Source: Syntrophobacteraceae bacterium CG2_30_61_12 (GTDB lineage Bacteria > Desulfobacterota > Syntrophobacteria > Syntrophobacterales > DSM-9756). From it: a stretch of DNA of 50,262 nt. The notes under the pieces are model-generated. The model was not told the origin of the DNA. It did not search any database and saw only the letters and a list, made by a program, of their open reading frames with translations. The DNA is taken from contig MNZR01000079.1 in the NCBI GenBank assembly GCA_001873705.1, positions 1 to 50,262 on the forward strand, in the 5' to 3' direction. This document shows, one piece after another, positions 36,284-46,400 of the stretch. The number at the start of each line of letters is the position of its first letter. Position 1 is the stretch's first letter. Made by a program: the position numbers and the translations under genes.

Positions 36284-39200
36284 TCAGGCCCCTAGTTCGC
36301 TCCCACTGGTGGTCCTCAGAATGTTCACGAGACAGGCCTTGTACTCCGGGATGCTGACGTTTGGATCACCAATGGACACGGTGACCCGGTTGGTGGAGTC
36401 GCCGCAATTGGGCGTGGTCCAGCCGAAGCAGAACGGCATGCCCACCAGATGGATGGTCTTGCCCATGATGGTGAAGGGCTTGATGCGCACGGTAACCATG
36501 GCCACGGCCTCGGTTTTGCCGCGCAGGCTCTCGATGATGACCACCTCACCGTTCTTGATCCCCTTCTCCGCTGCCAACTGCGGGCTCATCTCCACGTATT
36601 GCTGCGGTTCAGCCTCAAGTAAGGCCGGGCCGTTGCGTGTTTCGGAGCCGGAGCACCAGTGTTCCGTGAGGTTGTAGGTGGTAAGCACGATGGGAAAGCG
36701 CGGATCGCCGTTCTTGGCCAATTGATCCATGTCGCTCTTGATCACCTTCATTACCGGGTTGTGCATCTGCCCGGAGAAAGGATTCACGGTGAGTGGAGTC
36801 TCGGCCGGCTCGTAATGCTCGGGAAAAGGGCCGTCCTCGCGGCCGGGGCCAAAGAGTTGGGCGTGGCCCTCGATGGTCATGATGAAGGGATACTTGCCGC
36901 CTTCCATGGCCATGGGCGGGTAGCCGCCGTCAGGCACGTCGCCCACCCACTTGCCGTCCTGCCAGGCAATAACCGCCTTGTCCGGATTAAAGGGGTTGCC
37001 GTTCTTGTCCACGGAGGCCCGGTTGTAGAGCACCCGGCGGTCCATGGGCCAGGCCCAGGCGAACTTCGGATACAGATGGATCTTGGCCTGCATGGGCGTC
37101 TGGGTCAGATCGCGCCGCTTGGCCAGGTTGCCGTCCTTTTCCGTGTAGCCGCCGCAGTACAGCCAGTTCAGGCTGGATGTTGAGCCGTCGGCCTGGAGGT
37201 TGGGGAAGCCGGGCACCAGCTGGCCCTTCTTGTATTCCTTGTCGCCGATCTTGGTATCGCGGGTGAAAAACCCGTTGATACTCTTGGCCACGGCCTCGGC
37301 ATCAAACTTCGCCGGGTAGTTGGCCTTGGTGATGGGCTCAGGGAAAGCGCCGCCCTCCTTGGCGTAGAGTGCGCGCACCCGGTTCATGATCTCCACGAAC
37401 ATCTCGCCCATGTTGCGGCTCTTGCCCAGAGGCTCCACGGCCTTGTAGTGCCACATGTGCCAGCGACCCGAGTTGGAAATAGTGCCTTCCTTTTCAGCGC
37501 GGTAGGCGGAAGGCAGCAGGAAGATCTCAGTCTTGATTTTTTTGGGGTCAATGCCGGGGCGCTTCCAGTTGTCCGTGGTTTCGTTGTGGAACACCTCGCC
37601 GATAACGAGCCAGTCGAGCTTGTCCCAGGCCTTGCGCACCTTGTGGGTATTGGGAATGCTCTGGCAGGGATTGTGGCCGAAGCACAGGCCGCCCTTGATC
37701 TGGCCCTTGTACATGCGGTCGAAGATGTACAGGTGCGAGTAGTCCACGCCGGGGTCCATCTTGGGCACCCAGGAATAGCCGAAACCGTTCTCCTGGGTGG
37801 CGTTTTCGCCATACCAGCTCTTCAGCAGGCTGATCAGATACTTCGGTCGGTTCTGCCACCAGTTCACGCTCATGGGATCCGCGGTTTTCGGAGTGTAGGC
37901 CTTGAGGTATTCGTCAAGACTTTGGTAATTGGCCGTGGGCGTGTTGTGGTATCCGGGCAGGTACCCGTAGAGCAGGGCGTGGTCGGTCGTTCCCTGGACG
38001 TTGGGCTCGCCGCGCAGGGCTGCGATGCCGCCGCCCGCCACGCCGATATTACCCAGAAGCTGTTGGATGATGCCGGACAGGCGGATGTTTTGTACGCCAA
38101 CAGAGTGCTGGGTCCAGCCCAGGGCGTAGATAAAGACCCCGGCCTTGTCCGGCCTGCCGGTGGCGCAGAATTCCTCGTACACCTTGAGCAGGTGCTCTTT
38201 GGACACGCCAGTCACCGAGGACACCGTGTCCAGATCGTAGCGGTCGTAGTGGTTTTTGAGCACATTGATGACGCACCGGGGATGCTGCAGCGTCTGGTCG
38301 CGCTTGACCAGGCCCTTTTCGTCTTTCTCAAAGGCCCAGGCGCTCTTGTCGTACTTTCCCTTGGCCGCGTCGAAACCGGCGAACATGCCGTCCTTGAAGC
38401 TATACTTCTCGCCCACCAGGAAGCTGGCGTTGGTGTAGTCCAGCACATAGTCGGAAAAATATTTCTTATTGTCCAGGATGTATTTCACCATGCCGCCCAG
38501 CATGGCGATGTCCGTGCCGCTGCGGATGGGCACGTGCAGGTGGCAGCGGGCCGAGGTGCGCGAGAACTTGGGGTCCACGTGCATGACGTAGGCGCCCTTT
38601 TCCTTGGCATGGATGACCCATTTGAAGGTCATCGGGTGGTGTTCGGCGCAGTTGCTGCCCATGATCAGCACCGCGTCGGCATTGGCGATGTCATTGTAGT
38701 GATTGGTCATGGCGCCGCGGCCGAAGCACTCGGCCAGGCCCGGCACCGAGGGACTGTGACAGATGCGGGCCTGGTGATCGAAGTGCACGATGCCGAAGGC
38801 GCGCACCATCTGGTGCAACACGGCGGCCTCCTCGTTGGACACCTGGGAGGAACCCAGGTGGAAGACGCTCTCCAGGCGGTTGACCTCGGCCCCACTCGCG
38901 TTCTTCCGCATGAAGTCCTGGTCGCGCTGGTCCTTGATGCGCCGGGCGATCCGCTCCATCATCCAATCCCAGTCTTTTTCCACCCATTCGGTGCTGCCCG
39001 GAGCGCGGTACAGCGGTTTGGTGAGCCTGTTGGGGCTGGTGTGCAAAGACTTGAGGGACGCGCCCTTGGAGCACAGACCTCCACCGCTGATGGGAAAGTC
39101 CGGATCGCCCTCAACGTTGATGATCTTGCCGGCCTTGGAATGCACCAACAAGTTGCACCCGCAGGAGCAAAAAGGGCAAATGGAGATTGACTCTTTGGCC

Positions 39201-39325
39201 CCTTCGATCTTGAGGCCGGCGGCGTAAACCGAAACCGGACCAAGTTCGATCCCGAATCGGCCAAGCGTCAAACCAGCGACGCCTACCCCGGTTAATTTCA
39301 GGAACCCTCTACGGGACAGTCCCAT
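36284..39325 (-). CDS. fdhA: periplasmic formate dehydrogenase alpha subunit, cysteine form
   Basis: 1013 residues, collinear with the Sec enzyme at 26520 from Tat signal (SRRGFLKLTGVGVAGLTLG) to C-terminus. Position 189 is Cys (TGT) in HQARICHSPSV, where the paralogue has Sec. The [4Fe-4S] site is C50-x2-C53-x3-C57 with an additional Cys55 (CPFCSCGC). Cys FDHs of this class are functional but usually slower than Sec forms. The ATG has AGGAGGCTGCC upstream. The cluster fdhA-fdhB-fdhE uses more G/C-ending codons than the first cluster and is bordered by an IS66 remnant, which suggests transfer from another sulfate reducer. A 24-bp AT-rich palindrome lies 150 bases upstream. Confidence 0.95.
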   Translation of the reverse strand: MGLSRRGFLKLTGVGVAGLTLGRFGIELGPVSVYAAGLKIEGAKESISICPFCSCGCNLLVHSKAGKIINVEGDPDFPISGGGLCSKGASLKSLHTSPNRLTKPLYRAPGSTEWVEKDWDWMMERIARRIKDQRDQDFMRKNASGAEVNRLESVFHLGSSQVSNEEAAVLHQMVRAFGIVHFDHQARICHSPSVPGLAECFGRGAMTNHYNDIANADAVLIMGSNCAEHHPMTFKWVIHAKEKGAYVMHVDPKFSRTSARCHLHVPIRSGTDIAMLGGMVKYILDNKKYFSDYVLDYTNASFLVGEKYSFKDGMFAGFDAAKGKYDKSAWAFEKDEKGLVKRDQTLQHPRCVINVLKNHYDRYDLDTVSSVTGVSKEHLLKVYEEFCATGRPDKAGVFIYALGWTQHSVGVQNIRLSGIIQQLLGNIGVAGGGIAALRGEPNVQGTTDHALLYGYLPGYHNTPTANYQSLDEYLKAYTPKTADPMSVNWWQNRPKYLISLLKSWYGENATQENGFGYSWVPKMDPGVDYSHLYIFDRMYKGQIKGGLCFGHNPCQSIPNTHKVRKAWDKLDWLVIGEVFHNETTDNWKRPGIDPKKIKTEIFLLPSAYRAEKEGTISNSGRWHMWHYKAVEPLGKSRNMGEMFVEIMNRVRALYAKEGGAFPEPITKANYPAKFDAEAVAKSINGFFTRDTKIGDKEYKKGQLVPGFPNLQADGSTSSLNWLYCGGYTEKDGNLAKRRDLTQTPMQAKIHLYPKFAWAWPMDRRVLYNRASVDKNGNPFNPDKAVIAWQDGKWVGDVPDGGYPPMAMEGGKYPFIMTIEGHAQLFGPGREDGPFPEHYEPAETPLTVNPFSGQMHNPVMKVIKSDMDQLAKNGDPRFPIVLTTYNLTEHWCSGSETRNGPALLEAEPQQYVEMSPQLAAEKGIKNGEVVIIESLRGKTEAVAMVTVRIKPFTIMGKTIHLVGMPFCFGWTTPNCGDSTNRVTVSIGDPNVSIPEYKACLVNILRTTSGSELGA

Positions 39326-39474
39326 GGCAGCCTCCTTAAATGTTGATGTCCTTTCACGGGTGGCGCATCTCCTTTCAGCATGACGATCATGGCGATACGA
39401 AGGAGCGCCCTGGGTCGTTTAATATCTTTCCGGACCATTCGCGTCAATTAATTATTCATATATTTCAATTAGTT

Positions 39475-39498
39475 ATATGTATTTTCTTTAATACATAT
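39475..39498. promoter_or_regulatory. AT-rich palindrome upstream of Cys-type fdhA
   Basis: Perfect 9-base arms ATATGTATT and AATACATAT around TTCTTT. Same outer bases (ATATGT...ACATAT) and same 6-base centre length as the palindrome at 29691-29710 before the Sec paralogue, but two base pairs longer per arm, so the centre-to-arm geometry differs. Confidence 0.5.
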
Positions 39499-39739
39499 CC
39501 AGGACCGACATCTGGTTTGGGAATAACGATGTCTGATTCAACCTGAAAAGTAATCGCTCTGGCTGGGACCGGTGGGGGACCGGACGAATTTGTTTCCCGA
39601 TGATTGCTGGAAACGCGTTGTAGACGGCGATTTCCCGACGGAGGCGCGGAGGTCGGGGTCGAGGCCGAACAATCTCGAGGATACGTGATCATTTTGGGCA
39701 AAGCATGAGGTGTTTCGTGGCGCAGGCAGGGGAACATCG

Positions 39740-39765
39740 AAAAAAGCCCGGGAAGTCCCCGGGCT
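39740..39765 (-). terminator. Rho-independent terminator
   Basis: On the minus strand AGCCCGGG and CCCGGGCT (8-bp perfect stem, 5-base loop) are followed directly by six T, a textbook intrinsic terminator. It ends the transcript carrying the ModE-like gene (and perhaps the Cys-type cytoplasmic fdhA upstream of it). Confidence 0.85.
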
Positions 39766-39840
39766 CGTTTCTGAAGATGACGCGCTTTCCCCTGTCACCT
39801 TGACTGGGCCTTCCTCGAACCGGGGAAGACAGGTGAACAA

Positions 39841-40266
39841 TCAGGGCGGCGATTCGGACGAATCCCGGGGTAGGGGACTTGCCTGGAGTGGCTTGAGGTC
39901 CTCGTGCTCGTCGAGAAAGCCGGTGACTGGCCAGGGCAAGAGATTTTCAGCCTGGGTCAAGGCGCAGTTTTCCACCGCCGCGAACCATTGCCGGAAGACG
40001 TCGCGCAGATAAGCACCGTCGGCCGTTAGTCGGCATCCGTCACGTTTGGGTCCCGGTACCTCCACGAGGCTTATTCCAAGAGCCTTCTCAGTGGCCCGAA
40101 GCTTACACCAGGCGGCTCGGTAAGACATGCCCATGGCGCTGGCTGCCTTACGCAACGAGCCGTGACGCTCAATCATGTCCAGAAGTTGGACCCGACCCAT
40201 GCCGAAGATCATGCTGCCACCATTTTCCAACCAAAGATGCAATCGTATCCTGACCTGCCGCGACAT
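39841..40266 (-). CDS. ModE-type winged-helix regulator lacking molybdate-binding domain (copy 2)
   Basis: 141 residues: the ModE DNA-binding domain only (RIRLHLWLENGGSMIFGMGR, LLDMIERHGSLRKAASAMGM, SYRAAWCKLRATEKALG, DGCRLTADGAYL) and a short tail, NLLPWPVTGF, shared with copy 1 (NLFTWPIARF). No TOBE domain. It follows the Cys-type cytoplasmic fdhA by 107 bases and ends in an intrinsic terminator. Two such truncated ModE proteins, each tied to one FDH cluster, imply that short ModE proteins are the working form here. Confidence 0.88.
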   Translation of the reverse strand: MSRQVRIRLHLWLENGGSMIFGMGRVQLLDMIERHGSLRKAASAMGMSYRAAWCKLRATEKALGISLVEVPGPKRDGCRLTADGAYLRDVFRQWFAAVENCALTQAENLLPWPVTGFLDEHEDLKPLQASPLPRDSSESPP

Positions 40267-40373
40267 GGTGTTGACCTTCCTTTCCCGGGCATCTGTAGAC
40301 CCTGGCTATCGCTGACCTGGCAGCCGTCTGATATGACGACTGCGCTTGTCTTGAATCGGAGACCATGGACGGC

Positions 40374-43052
40374 CTACAGTTTCTCCACCGCGACGGCGCA
40401 AGCCTTGTATTCCGCCGTCTTGCAGATGGGGTCGAACACCGGATTGGTGAGCCAGTTGGCGCAGGTCTTCCGGAAATGAAAAGACATCCAAACCATTCCA
40501 GGGTTGATCCGATCGGTTATCCTCGCTTTGATATTCACCGCGCCGCGCCGCGATTTCACCCGAACCTTCTCACCATTGGCGATGGCAAGTCTCCGGGCGT
40601 CGGTCGGCGAAATGTCGAGGGTCTCTTCGCCCATAAGATCGTTGAGTCCCACCGCCCGCCCGGTCTGGGTGCGGGTGTGATAGTGATAGAGGCGGCGGCC
40701 CGTGCTCAGAACGAAAGGATAGTCCTGGTCCGGGACCTCGGCCGGCGGGGTCCAGTCCACGGGAATGAACCGTCCGCGGCCGCGGGTGAAGCGACCATTT
40801 TGGTGCATGACGGGGGTGCCGCAGTGGTTTTCATCGGGCACGGGCCATTGGAGGCCGTCGCCTTCGAGGCGCGCGTATTTGATGCCGGCCAGTATCGGGG
40901 CCAGCCGGGAGATTTCGTTGTCCCACAGCTCACCGGCACTGCTTGACGCCCACTCGTGCCCCATGCGCCGAGCAATCTCCTTGAATATCCACCAATTGGG
41001 CATGGCCACCCCGGGCGGCTCGCTGGCCTTGCGCACCATGGAGACCCGGCGCTCGCAGTTGACAAAAGTGCCGTCGTTCTCGCTCCAGGCGGCCGCCGGC
41101 AGGATGACATGGGCGAACCGGGTGGTCTCGGTCTGGAAGTTGTCCTGGCAGACCAGAAACTCCGCGGCAGCAAGGCATTTCTCCACATGCGCAATATCCG
41201 GCTCGCTGTTGGCGAGGTTTTCTCCGAAGATATAGAAACCCTTGATCTTGCCGTCGCGCAAGCCTTCGATCATGTCGGGCATCATCAGGCCCGGCTTGTC
41301 AGGGAGGGAATCCACCCCCCAGGCGGCCCGAAACTTGGCCTGGGCCTTCGGGTCGTCCACCTTCTGGTAACCGGGAAAAACGTTGGGGAGCGCGCCCATG
41401 TCGCAGGCGCCCTGCACGTTGTTCTGGCCTCGCAGGGCGTTGACACCGCTGCACTCGAACCCGACGTTGCCGAGCATCATCTGCAGATTGGCGGTGGATA
41501 TCACGTTATGGACGCCGCAGGTGTGTTCGGTAATGCCGAGGGTGTAGGCGAGCATCCCGGGCCTTGTGGCCGCCATTTTCCTGGCCGTTTCCCGGATCGT
41601 GTCCGCAGGTATTCCGGATAGTTCCGCGACCCGCTCGGGAGGATACTCCAGGACCTTGCTCTTTAGCTCCTCAAAGCCGGTGCAGCAGGAATCGACATAG
41701 TTCCTGTCATAGAGATCCTCGGTGATGAGCACGTTCATGAGTCCATTGAGAAACGCGATATCGCTTCCCACCTTGATCGGCAGATAGAGCGCGGCGTGGT
41801 CGGAAAGCTCGGTCCGCCTGGGGTCTGCGACGATAAGCACGGCCCCGGTTCTGGCGGCGTTCTTGACGTAGGTTGCAGCTATTGGGTGCGCCTCGGTCAT
41901 GTTGCTCCCGATGACAAAGATCATTTTCGCCTTGGCAAACTCGGTGATCGAGTTGGTCATGGCGCCCGAGCCGAACGACATGGCCAGACCCGACACCGAC
42001 GGTGCGTGGCAGGTCCGGGCGCAGTTGTCGATGTTATTGGTGCCGAAGACCGACCGGAAAAGCTTCTGCATCTGGTAGGAGTCCTCGTTGATGCTGCGGG
42101 AACAACTGACTCCCGCAAGGGCATCGGGACCATGCTTGGCAATGATTTCCTTGAACCTGGTCGCCACCAGCCTCAAGGCCTGGTCCCAGGACGCTTCGCG
42201 GAACCCGCCGTTTTCCCTGATCAGCGGAGTCTTCAGGCGCTCGTCCGAATAGATGAAGTCATACCCAAAGCGCCCCTTGACACACAGCCGGCCCTGGTTC
42301 GGCAAACCATCCTCGACCCCGGACACCTTGATGATCCGGCCGTCCTTCACATGAAGCAACTGCTGGCAACCGCAACCACAGTATGGACAGGTCGTTCGAA
42401 CCTTCTGCTCGGTTTGCCAGCTCCGCCAGTGCAGGGCCGTTTTCTTTTCAACCATGGCTCCGACCGGACATACCTGGATACACTCACCGCAGGAAACGCA
42501 CTTGTCTCGATCATAGGCGATCCGCTTGCCATCCGGGCCGTCCGCCATGGAGAGTGCGCCGATCCCCTGAATCTCGGTACAGGCGTGCACGCAACGCAGG
42601 CACAACACGCAGCGTTCGGGGTTGGATTTGATGAAGGTGGTGGCGTAGGGCGCGGTGAACTTTGAGGTCGGTGCCTGCGCTTCAACCCCGCTAATGCCAT
42701 GTTCATAAACCAGGTCCTGAAGCAGGCACTGCCCCGCTTTATCGCAGATCGGGCAATCCAGGGGATGATGGACCAGGATCGCCTTCAATACGTCTTGCCG
42801 CATGGGAAAAAGACGGTCCGAATGGGTGGTCACCGCCATGCCAGCCGCTACCTGGGTTTCGCACGCGGCCACGGGGGTTGAATTCCCAGCCACTTCGACC
42901 ACGCACATTCCACAGGAGCCGATGGGTTTTAATCGTTCATGAAAGCACAGGGTAGGGATGCGGATTCCAGCGTTTTTGGCCACCTTAAGGATGGTAGCCT
43001 CAGGTGGAGCCAAAACCTCTCTGCCGTCTATGGTCAACTTCACCATTTTCAA
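40374..43052 (-). CDS. fdhA: cytoplasmic formate dehydrogenase alpha subunit, cysteine form
   Basis: 892 residues, collinear with the Sec enzyme at 14685. Same N-terminal module: [2Fe-2S] (LCFHERLKPIGSCGMC), His(Cys)3 (HHPLDCPICDKAGQC), two [4Fe-4S] (CVLCLRCVHAC, CVSCGECIQVC) and the MopB site (CPYCGCGC). Residue 348 is Cys (TGC, 42009-42011) in NCARTCHAPSV, replacing Sec. The start seems to be TTG at 43052, 8 bases after GGGAG, matching the paralogue; ATG at 43046 is the alternative. No signal peptide. The HdrA-GltD gene lies upstream on the same strand and is the nearest candidate partner. A palindrome identical in type and spacing to that of the paralogue lies 41 bases upstream. Confidence 0.95.
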   Translation of the reverse strand: MKMVKLTIDGREVLAPPEATILKVAKNAGIRIPTLCFHERLKPIGSCGMCVVEVAGNSTPVAACETQVAAGMAVTTHSDRLFPMRQDVLKAILVHHPLDCPICDKAGQCLLQDLVYEHGISGVEAQAPTSKFTAPYATTFIKSNPERCVLCLRCVHACTEIQGIGALSMADGPDGKRIAYDRDKCVSCGECIQVCPVGAMVEKKTALHWRSWQTEQKVRTTCPYCGCGCQQLLHVKDGRIIKVSGVEDGLPNQGRLCVKGRFGYDFIYSDERLKTPLIRENGGFREASWDQALRLVATRFKEIIAKHGPDALAGVSCSRSINEDSYQMQKLFRSVFGTNNIDNCARTCHAPSVSGLAMSFGSGAMTNSITEFAKAKMIFVIGSNMTEAHPIAATYVKNAARTGAVLIVADPRRTELSDHAALYLPIKVGSDIAFLNGLMNVLITEDLYDRNYVDSCCTGFEELKSKVLEYPPERVAELSGIPADTIRETARKMAATRPGMLAYTLGITEHTCGVHNVISTANLQMMLGNVGFECSGVNALRGQNNVQGACDMGALPNVFPGYQKVDDPKAQAKFRAAWGVDSLPDKPGLMMPDMIEGLRDGKIKGFYIFGENLANSEPDIAHVEKCLAAAEFLVCQDNFQTETTRFAHVILPAAAWSENDGTFVNCERRVSMVRKASEPPGVAMPNWWIFKEIARRMGHEWASSSAGELWDNEISRLAPILAGIKYARLEGDGLQWPVPDENHCGTPVMHQNGRFTRGRGRFIPVDWTPPAEVPDQDYPFVLSTGRRLYHYHTRTQTGRAVGLNDLMGEETLDISPTDARRLAIANGEKVRVKSRRGAVNIKARITDRINPGMVWMSFHFRKTCANWLTNPVFDPICKTAEYKACAVAVEKL

Positions 43053-43477
43053 TGTGAGTTCTCCCTTGCCATGGATGCGTGTAAAACTTGATCTATGTCA
43101 AAAATGACATAATTGCCGTCGCTTGTTCTCCTGGCTGCCAACCGCCAAAGCGATTGCAGTTGCTCCTACTGGAAGCGTGCGTTCCGCTCGGGAACGGCGC
43201 TACGGTGAGACTGGATCAACTACCTTGGGAACTGTCAGGGAAGGAGATCTTGCGGCCTGGTTCCGTGCCTACCAACCACGGGTGGCATGTTGCAGGCGAG
43301 GTCAGGTAAAACCGGAAGATCGAAGCACCGATGAACTCCTTGGGGGAGGCGTCACTACGATGGAAACCGTCACAGTTCCCTTCCTGACCGACTGAAGGGA
43401 GTGGTCGCCGGCTCATCGCGCGTTCTGTCTTGATATCATGCACCCTCGCTTGCACCTGGAAGCAACCGTTTGGACCA
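43053..43477. promoter_or_regulatory. intergenic region between hdrA-gltD and Cys-type fdhA
   Basis: 425 bases. The fdhA-proximal part carries the operator at 43094-43111 and a leader similar to that of the Sec gene. The remaining 43112-43477 has no gene or terminator that I can recognise, so a separate fdhA promoter with possible read-through from hdrA is the simplest reading. Confidence 0.5.
43094..43111. promoter_or_regulatory. 18-bp operator, TATGTCA-N4-TGACATA (site 6)
   Basis: Perfect 7-base arms around AAAA, ending 41 bases before the TTG start of the Cys-type cytoplasmic fdhA. Same sequence class and identical spacing as site 1. Confidence 0.65.
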
Positions 43478-46400
43478 CTAAACGGCCTCGATCATGGCGA
43501 AGATCTGGGCGTCATCATAGCCTTGCAGCCGAATGGCGCCGGACCGGCACGATGCCGCACATAGACCGCAGCCCTTGCACAACGCCGGGTTGATTTCGGC
43601 CTTGCCCCGGTCATTGAAACGGGGGGCCGAATAGGGACAGAGTTCCACGCAGGTGCCACAACTACTGCAAAGCATTTGTTGGGTTGCCGCCACCATGCCG
43701 CTGAAGTGAATGGTCTTGCGGGCCAGGATGGTGGCGGCGCGCGAGGCTGCCGCCTGGGCCTGGGCGATGCTTTCATCGATGGGTTTGGGATAGTGGGCGA
43801 TACCGCACAGAAACACGCCGTCGGTGGCAAACTCCACCGGGCGCAGTTTGACGTGAGCCTCGAGGTAGAAACCGTCCTCGTTGACCGGTATCTTGAAAAA
43901 TTGCGCCAAGGCTTCATCCTGGTTGGGCACAATGGCGGTTGCCAGGACGAGGAGATCGGCATCGATGACCAGATGGCGCTGGAGAATCGGGTCGGCCACC
44001 GTGACCCGTAACTTTCCGTCCCGGATGCGCACTTGCGGTTTGTCCTCGAGATCGTAACGAATGAACAGCACCCCCTGGCGCCGCGCTTCCAGGTAGAGCG
44101 ATTCCCGTTCGCCGTAGCTTCTCAGGTCGCGATAGAGAACGAACACGTCACCTTCGGGATTGATCTTTTTCAGGTGCAGGGCGCTGTGCAACGTGTGGGT
44201 GCAGCACACGCGGCTACAATATGGCCGCGCCGGTTCACGCGAACCCACGCACTGAATGAAAACGGCGGTCCGCACTTCCTTGAGGGTTGGGTCCGCCATC
44301 AGGAAGCGCTGATCGAGACCTTGGTGGGTTAAGATCCTGGAATCATCCCCAAAGCAGTATTCGTTAGGCTGCCATTCGCTGCCGCCGGTGGCGATCACGG
44401 CCACGCCATGCTCGAAGACCCGGGAAGTCCCTCCAGATTGGATGTTGGTTTTGAAATTCCCCACGAAACCCTCTACCAGGGAAACCTGACTGGCTAGATG
44501 GACTTCGACCAGCGGGTGTCGGAAAAGTGTTTCCGAAAGCTCCCGGACGAAGCCGGCTATGTCTTCGCCACGCCAGGTCTGGTGCAGGGCCAGGGCCTGA
44601 CCACCGAGCCGGTCCGAGCTTTCCACCAGGCAAACCGGATAGCCCTGGTTGGCCAGGGTCTTGGCCGCCACCATGCCGGCCACGCCACCACCTACGACCA
44701 GCGCCTTCTGGGTGACCTGCAACTCGGGTTCCTGAAGGGGTTCGAGCAGGGCGGCTTTGTATACGCCCATGCGGACCAGGTCCTTGGCCTTTTCGGTGGC
44801 GCCCCGCGGGTCGCTGCTGTGGACCCACGAGACCATGTTGCGGATGTTGGCCATTTCAAAGAGGTAGCGGTTGAGCCCCACTTCTTCCATGGTTTCCTGA
44901 AAGAGCGGTTCGTGGGTCCGCGGGGTGCAGGCTGCCACCAGGATGCGGTTGAGGCCCTGCTCCCGAATGAGCCGCTTCAAGGTTTCCTGGGTGTCCTGGG
45001 AACAGGTGTAGAGGTTATCCGCCACATATTCCACGAAAGGGAGGCTGCGCGCATACTCGCGTACGGCAGGAACGTCCACCACGCCGCCGATATTGATCCC
45101 GCAGTGACACACAAAGACCCCGATCCGGGGACGCTCGCCCAAAACATTGATTTGGGCCGGGAGCTCTTTCGCCCTCACCAGCGTTCCCCGCGCCGGGCTG
45201 AGCAATGCGCCCGCCGCTGCTGCTGCGGCACTGGCTTCCATAACCGATTGGGGGATATCTTTGGGACCCTGGAATGCGCCGCAGGCAAAAACACCCGGGC
45301 GGCTTGCGGACGCCGGTTCGAAAGAGGTGTGTTTACAAAAACCGTTTTCGTTCAGTTCGAGACCCAAGCGCTGGGCCAGTTCTCTCGCCTTTTGCGCAAC
45401 CTCCAGCCCCACCGACAGGACCACCATATCGTAGGTCTCCCGCGCCATCACGCCGTCTTCCGCCATATAAGTGATTTCTAGATCATCCGATTGCGGCACG
45501 GCATCGATGCTGTGGACCCGGGAGCGGACAAAGTGGACACCGTGTTCGTCGCGAGCGCGGTTGAAGGTCTTCTCGAAGTCCTTCCCATGAGTGCGCATGT
45601 CCATGTAGAAGATGGTGGTTTCCAGGCCGCCGCGGGCGTGTTCCTTGGCGATGACCGCTTCCTTGATGGCATACATGCAGCAGACCGCCGAACAGTACGG
45701 ATGGTCACGGTGATTGAGGTCCCGTGATCCGATGCACTGGAGCCAGGCGATGCGCTTCGGCTCCTGGTGATCCGACGGCCGCACCAGATGACCCATGCTG
45801 GGTCCCGACGCGGAAAGAATCCGTTCGAATTCCATGGAAGTGACCACATTGGGGAACTTCGAGTAGCCGTAGGACTCGTAGACCCTCGGGTCAAAGGGCT
45901 TGAATCCCGGAGCCACAATAACGGCACCCACCCGGACGGTGCGCTCCCCGGCCTGGTCCCCATGAACCACGGCGTTGGCCAGGCAGGCTTCGACGCATTG
46001 GTAACATTCGCAGCAAACGGCACAGTTGAGGCATCTCCGTGCTTCGGCTTGGGCCTGCTCCTCGGTCAACCCCAATTTCACTTCGCCAAAGCCTTGCCGG
46101 CGCTGTTCCAGAGGCAAAGTCGGCAGGTGCGGACGAGGTTTCTTGGCGATCTGTTCGGGCATCGCGGGAAAACCCTGTTCGGGCAGCTGCAACGGTTCAC
46201 GACCGGCGCGGAGATCCTCGCCCTTGAGGTAGCGGCTGATGGAGACGGCTGCTTCCTTGCCCTGGGCCACGGCGCCAATGGCAATCCAGGGACCAGTTTG
46301 GGCATCCCCGCCGGCAAATACTCCGGGGATGTTGGTGGCGAAGGTGACCTCTTCGGTCTCGATGGTGCCCCGACGCGTCAGCTTCACCCCGCCGACCTTA

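Larger units (their letters stand above)
39326..39840. promoter_or_regulatory. control region of the Cys-type fdhA operon
   Basis: 515 bases between modE-like copy 2 and fdhA. It contains an AT-rich tract (39440-39500) with the palindrome at 39475-39498 and, further on, the terminator of the upstream transcription unit (39740-39765). No gene seen in 39510-39735. Confidence 0.5.

Noticed and set aside
37448-39190. A plus-strand open frame of 580 codons
   Set aside because: Antisense shadow of the Cys-type periplasmic fdhA.
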